The notes beneath the pieces were generated by a model, which saw only the letters and a list, made by a program, of their open reading frames with translations, did no database searches and was not told the DNA's origin. From positions 1 through 46,725 of the forward strand of contig CAILVF010000092.1 in the NCBI GenBank assembly GCA_903837605.1: DNA of 46,725 nucleotides, written 5' to 3'. A program made the translations under genes and the position numbers. Below are positions 35,800 through 43,536 of the stretch, in pieces (the stretch's first letter is position 1; every line of letters starts with the position of its first letter). Origin of the DNA: an uncultured Bacteroidales bacterium (GTDB lineage Bacteria > Bacteroidota > Bacteroidia > Bacteroidales > FEN-979).

Positions 35800-38664
35800 A
35801 TGATCACTGACAATTTTGCAAGAAGACACAACGGCCCTTTCGGCGCCGAAATTGAAAAAATGCTTGAAAAGATCGGAGTGAAGACCCTGGAGCAGCTTAT
35901 TGAGGAAACCGTACCCTCGGCCATCAGGCTTAAAACCTCGCTGAACCTTCCGAAAGGCATGAACGAATACCAGTACCTGAACCACATCAAAGGCATTGCT
36001 GCAAAGAACAAACTTTACAAGACATTTATCGGCCAGGGATATTACAATACGATCACCCCGGCTGTCATCCTTAGGAACATCCTCGAAAATCCGGGATGGT
36101 ATACTGCATATACGCCATACCAGGCAGAAATCTCCCAGGGCCGCCTCGAGGCCCTGCTCGACTTCCAGACCATGATCTGCGACCTTACCGGGATGCCAAT
36201 TGCCAACGCATCCCTTCTTGACGAAGGCACGGCCGCTTCCGAAGCTATGATCATGCTGTTCAACTCCCGTGACCGTGAATCGGTCAAAAGAGGAGCGGAT
36301 AAGTTTTTTGTGGCGGATGACATTTTCCCTCAGACTGCCGATGTGATCAGGACCCGGGCCCTGCCTCTTGGGATACAGCTTGTTTTCGGAAAGCATTCAG
36401 AGTTTGCGCCGGATAATTCGTTTTTCGGGTCTGTGATACAGTACCCCAATCAGTATGGGGAAGTTATCGATTACCGGGCTTTTGTCGACAGCTGCCATGC
36501 ATTGAAAATAGGTGTTGCCGTTGCAGCCGACATCCTGGGGCTGGCGTTGCTTACCCCCCCGGGAGAATGGGGGGCGGATGTGGTTTTCGGTTCCTCCCAG
36601 CGTTTCGGCATCCCGATGGGATACGGCGGTCCGCATGCAGCATTCTTTGCCGTGAAAGAGGACTTTAAACGGCAGATGCCCGGGCGCATCATTGGCGTTT
36701 CGGTTGATGCCAACGGGAACAGGGCATTGAGAATGGCATTACAGACACGCGAACAACATATAAAACGCGAGCGTGCCACTTCAAACATTTGCACTTCACA
36801 GGTATTGCTTGCCGTTATGGCAGGCATGTACGGCGTATATCATGGCCCGAAAGGCATTAAACAGATCGCGCGCCATATCAACATACTCACCGGTGTTCTT
36901 TCACAGGAAATTCAGAAATACGGGTACAAGCAGCTGAACCGGCATTTCTTTGACACAGTATGTATAGAACTTCCCGAAGGCGTTACAGCCGGCAGCCTCA
37001 GGCAAAGGGCACTTGAACAGAAGATAAACTTACGGTATTTGGGTGAAAAACATATTGGCATCAGCGTGGATGAGACCACAGAGCTTGCCGACATAAACCT
37101 TATGCTTAAACTGTTTGCAGAAGCGGGCGGGAAAGGCTACACGGAGTTCATCTGCAACCCGAAGGAATGCGAGCAGATCACGACCATACCGGCCGACCTT
37201 ACCCGCTCATCCGCCTTCATGACACAAAAGGTCTTCAATTCCTACCATTCCGAGACCGAGATGATGCGTTACCTTAAGAAACTCGAGATCAAGGATCTTT
37301 CACTCAACCGTTCAATGATCCCGCTGGGGTCCTGCACCATGAAGCTGAACGCTGCATCCGAGTTGTTTGCGTTGAGTTATCCCGAATTTGGCGGGGTCCA
37401 TCCTTTTGTTCCCAAAGACCAGGCTGAAGGGTTCCAGTACCTTATCAAAGAACTTGAAAAAGACCTTTGCGGTATCACCGGTTTTGATGCCGTTTCCTTT
37501 ATGCCTAATTCAGGGGCTGCAGGAGAATATGCCGGGCTTCTTGTTATAAGGCAGTATCATATCAGCCGGGGCGACGGGCACCGGAATGTTTGCCTGATCC
37601 CTTCTTCGGCCCACGGCACCAACCCTGCAAGCGCTGCTATGGCTGGCATGCAGGTAGTGGTTGTGAAGTGCGATGATCACGGGAATATCGACACCAGTGA
37701 CCTGCGGGAAAAGGCAGTACAGCATAAAGACAATCTTTCGGCCCTCATGGTAACCTATCCTTCGACCCATGGAGTATTTGAGGAGAATATTCTTGAGATC
37801 GTAAGCATAGTGCATGAGAACGGGGGGCAGGTATACATGGACGGGGCCAATATGAATGCCCAGGTCGGACTGACCAATCCGGGCATGATAGGAGCCGATG
37901 TTTGCCATCTTAACCTGCACAAGACCTTCGCCATTCCTCACGGAGGCGGCGGTCCGGGCGAAGGCCCGATTGCTGTTGCAAAGCACCTCACTCCCTTCCT
38001 GCCAAGGCATACCGAGGTAGCGACCGGAGGAGTCACCGGGACTACAGCTGTGGCTTCAGGCCCATACGGAAGCGCGCTGATCCTGACCATATCCTATGCC
38101 TATATCAAACTGATGGGAGGCGAAGGATTGACCGAAGCCACGAAAATGGCCATTCTTAATGCCAACTATCTTAAATCATGCCTTGAGCCATATTATCCTA
38201 TACTTTATTCAGGCAAGAACGGCCGCTGTGCCCATGAGATGATAGTCGACTGCAACGGAATAACCAGGCAAACCAATATCGGGGCGATCGACATTGCCAA
38301 GAGGCTTATGGATTATGGGTTCCATGCGCCAACCGTGGCTTTCCCGGTTCACGGGACCCTGATGGTTGAACCCACCGAAAGCGAACCTTATTACGAACTG
38401 AACCGTTTTATAGAAGCCATGATCTCTATCCGGGGCGAAATTGACGAGATCGCTTCGGGGAAGGCAGATAAAGTTGTTAACGTGATCATGAAGGCTCCGC
38501 ATACGGCGGCTATGGTTTCGGCCGATGAATGGACCCTGCCCTACTCACGACAGAAAGCTGCTTATCCTATGCCATGGTCGGGTGACGACAAATACTGGCC
38601 AACTGTTACAAGGATAGATGATGCATTCGGTGACAGGAACCTTGTGAGCACCTGCCTGGGGTAG
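35800..38664 (+). CDS. gcvP: Glycine dehydrogenase (decarboxylating), P-protein
   Basis: P-protein of the glycine cleavage system: it decarboxylates glycine on PLP and passes the aminomethyl group to the lipoyl H-protein. At 954 residues it is the fused single-chain form. The N-terminal half has FARRHNGPF, FIGQGYYNTITPAVI and YQAEISQGRLEALLDFQTMI (YQAEISQGRLE), and the C-terminal half has GSCTMKLNAASEL, PNSGAAGEYAGL, SAHGTNPASAAMAGM and the PLP site LNLHKTFAIPHGGGGPG with Lys708. T- and H-protein genes are not in view; a lipoamide dehydrogenase lies at 43537. The stop abuts the stop of the convergent PLP enzyme. Confidence 0.97.
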   Translation: MITDNFARRHNGPFGAEIEKMLEKIGVKTLEQLIEETVPSAIRLKTSLNLPKGMNEYQYLNHIKGIAAKNKLYKTFIGQGYYNTITPAVILRNILENPGWYTAYTPYQAEISQGRLEALLDFQTMICDLTGMPIANASLLDEGTAASEAMIMLFNSRDRESVKRGADKFFVADDIFPQTADVIRTRALPLGIQLVFGKHSEFAPDNSFFGSVIQYPNQYGEVIDYRAFVDSCHALKIGVAVAADILGLALLTPPGEWGADVVFGSSQRFGIPMGYGGPHAAFFAVKEDFKRQMPGRIIGVSVDANGNRALRMALQTREQHIKRERATSNICTSQVLLAVMAGMYGVYHGPKGIKQIARHINILTGVLSQEIQKYGYKQLNRHFFDTVCIELPEGVTAGSLRQRALEQKINLRYLGEKHIGISVDETTELADINLMLKLFAEAGGKGYTEFICNPKECEQITTIPADLTRSSAFMTQKVFNSYHSETEMMRYLKKLEIKDLSLNRSMIPLGSCTMKLNAASELFALSYPEFGGVHPFVPKDQAEGFQYLIKELEKDLCGITGFDAVSFMPNSGAAGEYAGLLVIRQYHISRGDGHRNVCLIPSSAHGTNPASAAMAGMQVVVVKCDDHGNIDTSDLREKAVQHKDNLSALMVTYPSTHGVFEENILEIVSIVHENGGQVYMDGANMNAQVGLTNPGMIGADVCHLNLHKTFAIPHGGGGPGEGPIAVAKHLTPFLPRHTEVATGGVTGTTAVASGPYGSALILTISYAYIKLMGGEGLTEATKMAILNANYLKSCLEPYYPILYSGKNGRCAHEMIVDCNGITRQTNIGAIDIAKRLMDYGFHAPTVAFPVHGTLMVEPTESEPYYELNRFIEAMISIRGEIDEIASGKADKVVNVIMKAPHTAAMVSADEWTLPYSRQKAAYPMPWSGDDKYWPTVTRIDDAFGDRNLVSTCLG

Positions 38665-39864
38665 TTAGATCATCTGGTCGAGACAGTGTTTGATCTTTTC
38701 CCAGCTGCGCTCGATATCATTGTCGAGGCCTACCGAAAACCTGATCAGGCCTTCCGATAACCCCATTTCCCTCTGGATCTCTTCGGGAACTTCAGAGGAT
38801 GTACTCTTACCCGAATTGCTGAACAGGGTTTTAAAATAGCCCAGGCTGACGGCAAGGTACCCTACGCCTTCGAGTTCCATGGCTTCCATAAGCCTGGAGG
38901 CTCGGACTGCCGTCTCCATATCGATGGCGATCATGGCGCCGAAACCGAATTCAGGGTTCATGATCTTTTTAAGGACCTCATGTCCCTTGTGTTCGGGATG
39001 GCCGGGGTAAATGATCTTAGTGCCGTTTGCTTTAAACTTATCGGCCAGGTAGGCGGCATTTTTGCTGTGTTGTTTCATACGGATATGCAATGTATGAAGG
39101 TTCTTCAGGATGCTGGAGGAACGGAGGGGCTCAAGCGAAGGCCCGAGGAGCATCGCCGTGCCGCTGTTCACATCGCAAAGCGCATCAATAAATTCCTTAT
39201 CCCCGCAAATAGCCCCGGCAACACAATCATTTTTCCCGTTTATGAATTTGGTCATGCTGTGAACCACTATATGAGCTCCGTGCTGGGCAGGGGCAACCAT
39301 CATGGGAGTAAACGTGTTATCGACCATAAGCTTGATCCCGTGCTCATTGGCGATCTTTGCCAGCTCAGGGATATCGCTGATCTGGAGCAAAGGGTTTGTC
39401 ATTGTTTCGGTATAAATGATCCTGGTATCAGGGCGGATGGCGTTACGTACCTGATCCAGCCTGGTGATATCGACAAAAGTAACGTCTATGTTGAATTTTT
39501 TCAGGTAGTTGTTCAGGAAAGCAAAGGTTCCCCCGTAAACTGTCATCGAACAGATGACATGGTCCCCGGTTTTCACAAGTTGAAAGATCGCGCAGGTGAT
39601 AGCCGCCATTCCGGAAGCGGTAACCCAGGCCGATTCTGTTCCTTCGAGGGCCGCAAGGGCGTCGGCAAGGTACTTGTTGGTGGGGTTCCAGTGGCGGGAG
39701 TAGAGGTAGCAGCCTTCCTGCTGGCCGGCGAATGTTTCGCTCATGGTTATGGCCTGCATGAAAGTGTAGGTAGCTGAATCAGTGATAGAAGGATTCACAT
39801 CCCCGTATTCCCCGAACTGAAGCAGGTCGAAAATACGGGTTGAAGGATCGTTGGTCTTTTTCAT
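38665..39864 (-). CDS. Cys/Met-metabolism PLP enzyme (methionine gamma-lyase / O-acylhomoserine sulfhydrylase type)
   Basis: A fold-type I PLP enzyme of 399 residues acting on sulfur amino acids or O-acylhomoserine. Seen: YSRHWNPTNKYLADALAALEGTE (YSRHWNPT, with Tyr55 and Arg57), TASGMAAI, the aspartate in LMVDNTFTP, and the PLP lysine in VVHSMTKFINGKND (Lys206). The C-terminus has SLGYFKTLFSNSGKSTSSEVP in place of the usual SLG-ES-HP pattern, and SEGLIRFSVGLDNDIE. The exact reaction is not decided. The ATG at 39864 is chosen. The frame opens 7 codons earlier at a TTG, but that lies inside the -7 element at 39890-39883. Confidence 0.85.
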   Translation of the reverse strand: MKKTNDPSTRIFDLLQFGEYGDVNPSITDSATYTFMQAITMSETFAGQQEGCYLYSRHWNPTNKYLADALAALEGTESAWVTASGMAAITCAIFQLVKTGDHVICSMTVYGGTFAFLNNYLKKFNIDVTFVDITRLDQVRNAIRPDTRIIYTETMTNPLLQISDIPELAKIANEHGIKLMVDNTFTPMMVAPAQHGAHIVVHSMTKFINGKNDCVAGAICGDKEFIDALCDVNSGTAMLLGPSLEPLRSSSILKNLHTLHIRMKQHSKNAAYLADKFKANGTKIIYPGHPEHKGHEVLKKIMNPEFGFGAMIAIDMETAVRASRLMEAMELEGVGYLAVSLGYFKTLFSNSGKSTSSEVPEEIQREMGLSEGLIRFSVGLDNDIERSWEKIKHCLDQMI

Positions 39865-39882
39865 AATGCCGGAATGTTTTCG

Positions 39883-39890
39883 CAAAGTTA
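39883..39890 (-). promoter_or_regulatory. -7 promoter element for the PLP enzyme gene
   Basis: The minus strand reads TAACTTTG, 19 nt before the ATG at 39864, giving a leader of about 12 nt. It rules out the upstream TTG as the start. Confidence 0.55.
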
Positions 39891-39965
39891 CAAAGGTCCT
39901 TCTAATCCGGAAAAGAATAATTCTTCACCAGGAACTGTGGACTTGATTGAAATGAACTGGAATTA

Positions 39966-40016
39966 GCCCCGGGCAGAGCCCTGGACCCGGGTTCCTTCCC
40001 GGAGGGGCGGGGAATT
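39966..40016. other. GC-rich dyad region behind thrH
   Basis: Several CCCGGG palindromes and the pairs CCGGG-TTCCTT-CCCGG and GGGC-AGAG-CCC crowd into 50 nt in the otherwise AT-rich gap between thrH and the PLP enzyme gene. On the minus strand it follows the thrH stop by about 40 nt and could fold as a terminator or processing hairpin. No T-run follows. Confidence 0.45.
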
Positions 40017-40055
40017 TACCGGGAGTGATCAAAACCTGAATGATTAAGATTTTTA

Positions 40056-40658
40056 TCAGCCTATAAATCTCGACATTATAGCCTTCACCTCCTCATAGTC
40101 GCTGGTAACAGGAAAGTGGGGATACTCCTCGATCACGTTCCGGGGGGGGCGGAAGAGTATGCCTTCCTCGGCCTGCCTGAGCATTGAAACATCGTTATAG
40201 GAATCGCCCATGGCGATCACCTGGTACCTCAGTCCCTGCAAGGCCTCTACTGTCCTGCGTTTAGGGTCGGGCTGCCTCATTTTAAAATCAACAATGCGGT
40301 TTGTCTCATCGGTGACAAGCGAATGGCAGAATAAGGTTGGCCTTCCCAGCTTTTTTATCAGGGGTTCGGCAAACTGGATAAATGTGTCGGAAACCACTAT
40401 GATCTGGGTTCTTTCTTTGACCCACTGGATGAATTCAAGGGCCCCGGGCAGGGGCTCTATCTGTGCGATCACATCCTGGATGTCATGGAGTTTTAACCCG
40501 TGTTCTTCAAGGATCCTGATCCTCCATCTCATTAGTTTTTCATAGTCAGGTTCATCTCGGGTGGTACGGCGGAGTTCCGGGATACCGGTTTTTTCGGCCA
40601 CATTGATCCACACTTCGGGTGTGAATACGCCTTCGAGGTCGGAGCAGACAATATACAT
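40056..40658 (-). CDS. thrH: Bifunctional phosphoserine phosphatase / homoserine phosphotransferase
   Basis: A HAD-superfamily protein of 200 residues. The start MYIVCSDLEGVFTPEVWINVAEKTGI (SDLEGVFTPEVW) carries the ThrH version of motif I, DLEG with nucleophile Asp7 and Glu9. RTTRDEPDYEKLM, VVSDTF (motif II), DPKRRTVEALQ (motif III Lys/Arg region) and AMGDSYNDVSML (motif IV) follow. In Pseudomonas, ThrH can move phosphate from phosphoserine to homoserine, giving the ThrC substrate. It lies directly downstream of thrC on the same strand, across a heptamer repeat array that ends 4 nt before its ATG. This supports the threonine-pathway role. Confidence 0.93.
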   Translation of the reverse strand: MYIVCSDLEGVFTPEVWINVAEKTGIPELRRTTRDEPDYEKLMRWRIRILEEHGLKLHDIQDVIAQIEPLPGALEFIQWVKERTQIIVVSDTFIQFAEPLIKKLGRPTLFCHSLVTDETNRIVDFKMRQPDPKRRTVEALQGLRYQVIAMGDSYNDVSMLRQAEEGILFRPPRNVIEEYPHFPVTSDYEEVKAIMSRFIG

Positions 40659-40662
40659 ATCG

Positions 40663-40727
40663 GTGAGTGATTAGTGAATAGTGAATAGTGAATGGTGACC
40701 AGTGAATTTTACCGGTGACCAGTGAAA
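40663..40727. repeat. Heptamer repeat array between thrC and thrH
   Basis: On the minus strand the units have the form TCAC plus three bases in a 7-nt period (TCACTGG, TCACCGG, a degenerate unit, TCACTGG, TCACCAT, TCACTAT twice, TCACTAA, TCACTCA). It begins about 5 nt after the thrC stop region and ends 4 nt before the thrH ATG, so it forms nearly the whole intercistronic leader. The same type of array occurs before rfbC at 44929-44990. Confidence 0.75.
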
Positions 40728-40732
40728 TGTTT

Positions 40733-42100
40733 TCATTTAAAGTTTGTATTAAGCCATGATTTGAAGCTGGTATAATTATTTGGCAAGTCGGTAAAAAATT
40801 CAGGTTTGTTGTCGATACCTTGCAGGCTTTGCGGAAGCTCCGGGTCGATGCCGGTGATCTTATTAATTTCATCAGGAAATTTTGCAGGATGGGCGGTCTC
40901 AAGGGAAACGCAAAGCTGGTCCTTTTTAAAGTTGTCACCCTGCTCAAGGATGTATTTCATCAGGCCTGTCCATCCGACTGAGCCGTGGGGTTCAAGCAGG
41001 AGTTTCCACTGTTTCCATGCTTCATCGATAGTCTTGCGTGTTTCGGCATCGGTAATGCTGATGCCCCAGAGCTCCTTTCTCATCCTTTCCATGTCGGCTG
41101 AACGCAGTATGGCGCCTTTTTCATCCATGATACCTCCGTATAAAGCCACAAGCCTTGCAAGGTTGCTTGGATGGCCCACGTTCATTGCACTGGAGATACA
41201 ATTGCGGGAAGGTTCGATCTTGTTGTATTTCCCGCTGTTGAGGTAATTCGGGAACTCGTCATTCTGATTTGTAGCAATAATAAATCTCCTGACAGGGAGC
41301 CCCATTTTCATCGCAAGCACACCTCCCATCATATCGCCGAAATTTCCTGAAGGAACTGAAAAAATGATCTGTTCCCCCGGGCTGGAGAGTTTTGCATAGG
41401 CATAAAAAAAGTAAACGATCTGGGGTACCAATCGTCCTATATTTATTGAGTTGGCGGATGAAAGCCCCAGATGGTCTAGCGAGGCGTCGGCAAACGCCTG
41501 TTTCACCAGGGCCTGGCAATCGTCGAATTTAGCATCAAGGGCAAGGACGTTAACGTTCTTACCCAGGGTTGTCATCTGTTTGCGCTGGCGGTCGGTGACT
41601 TCATCCTTTGGAAAGAGCACCACGATATCAATATTATCCAGGCCGTAAAAAGCATTTGCCACAGCGCTCCCCGTATCTCCCGAAGTGGCAGTGAGTATGA
41701 GAAGGCGGCGGTTGCCGGTTTGAAGGTAATATTGCATCAGCCGTCCCATCATCCGGGCGGCGAAATCCTTGAAAGAGGCAGTAGGCCCCCTGTCAAGCCG
41801 CATTACATACTTACGGTCGGATACATGTTCAAGCGGTACCTCGTAGTTGTAGGAATCCCTGGCAATGGTAATGAGTTCGTCATCGGATATTTCGCCTTTC
41901 AGGAAGCGTTTTGTGACATGGTATGCTATCTCCCAGTATTCTTTTCTTCCGAAATCGATAATCTCTTCAACTGGTATCTGAGGGATGCTTACCGGGAGAT
42001 ACAGTCCTTTATCGGGGGCCTGGCCTTTCAGCAGGGCCTCATGGAACCTGAGGTTTCCGGATTTGAGGTTTGTTGAAAAGAATTGAATTGGTTTGTCCAT
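40733..42100 (-). CDS. thrC: Threonine synthase
   Basis: The PLP enzyme that converts O-phosphohomoserine to threonine. From the ATG at 42100 it has 455 residues. N-terminal domain: MDKPIQFFSTNLKSGNLRFHEAL (in part FFSTNLKSGNLRFHEAL), GLYLPVSIP. PLP lysine in GPTASFKDFAAR (Lys111). The phosphate-binding loop is TATSGDTGSAVANAFYG, and VPSGNFGDMMGG is further on. The frame opens 43 codons earlier, but that runs through a perfect 19-bp hairpin and gives Arg-rich, non-family sequence. A thrC-thrH pair follows. The upstream gene is an O-acylhomoserine sulfhydrylase-like enzyme using the same homoserine pool. Confidence 0.95.
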   Translation of the reverse strand: MDKPIQFFSTNLKSGNLRFHEALLKGQAPDKGLYLPVSIPQIPVEEIIDFGRKEYWEIAYHVTKRFLKGEISDDELITIARDSYNYEVPLEHVSDRKYVMRLDRGPTASFKDFAARMMGRLMQYYLQTGNRRLLILTATSGDTGSAVANAFYGLDNIDIVVLFPKDEVTDRQRKQMTTLGKNVNVLALDAKFDDCQALVKQAFADASLDHLGLSSANSINIGRLVPQIVYFFYAYAKLSSPGEQIIFSVPSGNFGDMMGGVLAMKMGLPVRRFIIATNQNDEFPNYLNSGKYNKIEPSRNCISSAMNVGHPSNLARLVALYGGIMDEKGAILRSADMERMRKELWGISITDAETRKTIDEAWKQWKLLLEPHGSVGWTGLMKYILEQGDNFKKDQLCVSLETAHPAKFPDEINKITGIDPELPQSLQGIDNKPEFFTDLPNNYTSFKSWLNTNFK

Positions 42101-42110
42101 TGAGATTTTC

Positions 42111-42151
42111 TTTCCCCGGGCCCTTCGCCACAGGCGAAGGGCCCGGGGAAA
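42111..42151 (-). promoter_or_regulatory. Perfect 19-bp hairpin just upstream of thrC
   Basis: Arms 42111-42129 and 42133-42151 are exact inverted copies with a 3-nt loop. The stem is GC-rich (CCCCGGGCCC core) and ends 10 nt before the thrC ATG and 4 nt after the stop of the upstream PLP gene. In the thrC direction no T-run follows, so it is not a classical terminator. It may block ribosome loading, mark an mRNA processing site, or weaken read-through. Confidence 0.6.
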
Positions 42152-42155
42152 ATTC

Positions 42156-43358
42156 CTATTTTTTGCGTTTCCCATGTTTGCCGGCCACCTTGAAAGCCTG
42201 TGCAAGGTCGTCGAGAATATCCTTCTCATCTTCTATGCCTATCGAAAACCTGATCATCGAAGGAGAGATCCCGGCTTTCTTCATCTCCTTCTCCCCCATC
42301 GCCGAATGCGTGGTGGAAGCAGGATGGGTCACAATGGAACGGCAGGTACCCAGGTGGGTTGCGTGGGTTATGATCTTCAACGAATCGATGAATCTGGTCG
42401 CATCCTTGTAATTGCCTGCCAGCTCAAATGAAAGCAGGGAACTGCATCCTTTCATCTGGTCCTTTATCATCTTGTTATACGGATTGGATTTGAGCCCCGG
42501 GTAGTTCACCTGCTTAACCCTGGGATGTTTCTCCAAAAAAGTGGCCACCGCCATGGCATTGGAACAATGCTTCTCCATACGAAGAGAAAGGGTTTCCAGC
42601 CCCAGGAGGTTCAGCCATGCATTAAACGGGGCCATGGAAGGTCCGAGGTAACGGATGCAACTCTGCCTGATCCCGTCAATAAGGCTTTTGGGTCCGCAAA
42701 TTATGCCGCCAAGACTTGTCCCGTTCCCGCAAACATACTTTGTAGTGGAATGCACTGTAACATCAGCTCCCAGTGCAATGGGCTGCTGAAGCGCAGGTGT
42801 GCATATGGTATTGTCGACAACAAGCGGGAGTTTCTTTGACCTGGCCAGCTTTGCGAGTGCCGGTATATCGGCAATGAACAGTGCGGGATTACTGGGGGTC
42901 TCCACAAATAAAAACTTTGTTTTCGGAGTTATCGCCGCTTTCCATGCATTGATATCCTCAGGTTTTGTCACCCAGTTGACCCTGGTTCCCATCTTTTTCA
43001 GGCCGGTTTCAAACAGGCCGAAAGTGCCTCCGTAAACCCTGTTTGACGAAACGACTTCGTCGCCAGGCGAAAGCCAATGATGTGATAAAAGGAATATGGC
43101 CGCCATCCCCGATGAGGTCGCGATTGCCCCGTCGGTACCTTCAAGTGCAGCCATCCTGCGCTCGAAAAGGTCTACTGTCGGGTTGTCCCAGCGTCCGTAT
43201 GTATATCCCGGTTTCTCACCGGTAAAGATCGCTGCGGCTTCTTTTGCATCGGCATAGGGATAAGCTACAGACTGGTACAATGGTGTGATCATCGAACCGG
43301 GACTGAATTCGACATTCCCGGCGTGAATGGCTTTGGTACTGAATCCTTGTTTTGACAT
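42156..43358 (-). CDS. Cys/Met-metabolism PLP enzyme (O-acylhomoserine sulfhydrylase / MetZ-like)
   Basis: A fold-type I enzyme of 400 residues. Seen: GFSTKAIHAG, PLYQSVAYPY, YGRWDNPTVDLFE, TSSGMAAI, LVVDNTICTP, and the PLP lysine in TVHSTTKYVCGNGT (Lys207). The C-terminus is of the sulfhydrylase / cystathionine synthase type: HATHLGTCRSIVTHPASTTHS (in part SIVTHPASTTHS), then AGISPSMIRFSIGIED. Together these suggest sulfur incorporation into homoserine for methionine, although methionine gamma-lyase activity is possible. The acyl donor (acetyl or succinyl) cannot be told. It is only 55 nt upstream of thrC. Confidence 0.87.
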   Translation of the reverse strand: MSKQGFSTKAIHAGNVEFSPGSMITPLYQSVAYPYADAKEAAAIFTGEKPGYTYGRWDNPTVDLFERRMAALEGTDGAIATSSGMAAIFLLSHHWLSPGDEVVSSNRVYGGTFGLFETGLKKMGTRVNWVTKPEDINAWKAAITPKTKFLFVETPSNPALFIADIPALAKLARSKKLPLVVDNTICTPALQQPIALGADVTVHSTTKYVCGNGTSLGGIICGPKSLIDGIRQSCIRYLGPSMAPFNAWLNLLGLETLSLRMEKHCSNAMAVATFLEKHPRVKQVNYPGLKSNPYNKMIKDQMKGCSSLLSFELAGNYKDATRFIDSLKIITHATHLGTCRSIVTHPASTTHSAMGEKEMKKAGISPSMIRFSIGIEDEKDILDDLAQAFKVAGKHGKRKK

Positions 43359-43410
43359 AAACGCTTGTATTTTGGTTGATACTTGGCGGACTTATACAGA
43401 GAGCACTTAA

Positions 43411-43441
43411 CAAAAATAAAAAATTATGCGACAACAGTCAA
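43411..43441 (-). promoter_or_regulatory. Promoter of the MetZ-like gene
   Basis: On the minus strand a TTG at 43441-43439 is followed 20 nt later by TATTTTTG at 43418-43411, fitting the Bacteroidota -33/-7 pattern. The ATG at 43358 is 52 nt downstream. The leader between shows no recognisable SAM riboswitch. Confidence 0.5.
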
Positions 43442-43481
43442 CAAATTAAACCCGGGAACAGAAATTATGAGCTTTCCGTAT

Positions 43482-43513
43482 CTTGGTTCACAGCTCATTT
43501 TTTAGTACTTTCG
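43482..43513 (+). promoter_or_regulatory. Promoter of lpdA
   Basis: CTTG at 43482-43485 and TACTTTCG at 43506-43513 are 20 nt apart. The second box differs from TAnnTTTG by one base. The ATG is 23 nt downstream. Confidence 0.45.
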
Positions 43514-43536
43514 CGGATTCATAAACATCGTATTGT

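Noticed and set aside
42111..42151. Intrinsic terminator
   Set aside because: The stem is strong but no T-run follows on the transcribed strand.
42101..42229. 43-codon extension of thrC
   Set aside because: It is produced by the 19-bp hairpin and the end of the neighbouring gene; ThrC homologues start at MDKPIQFF.
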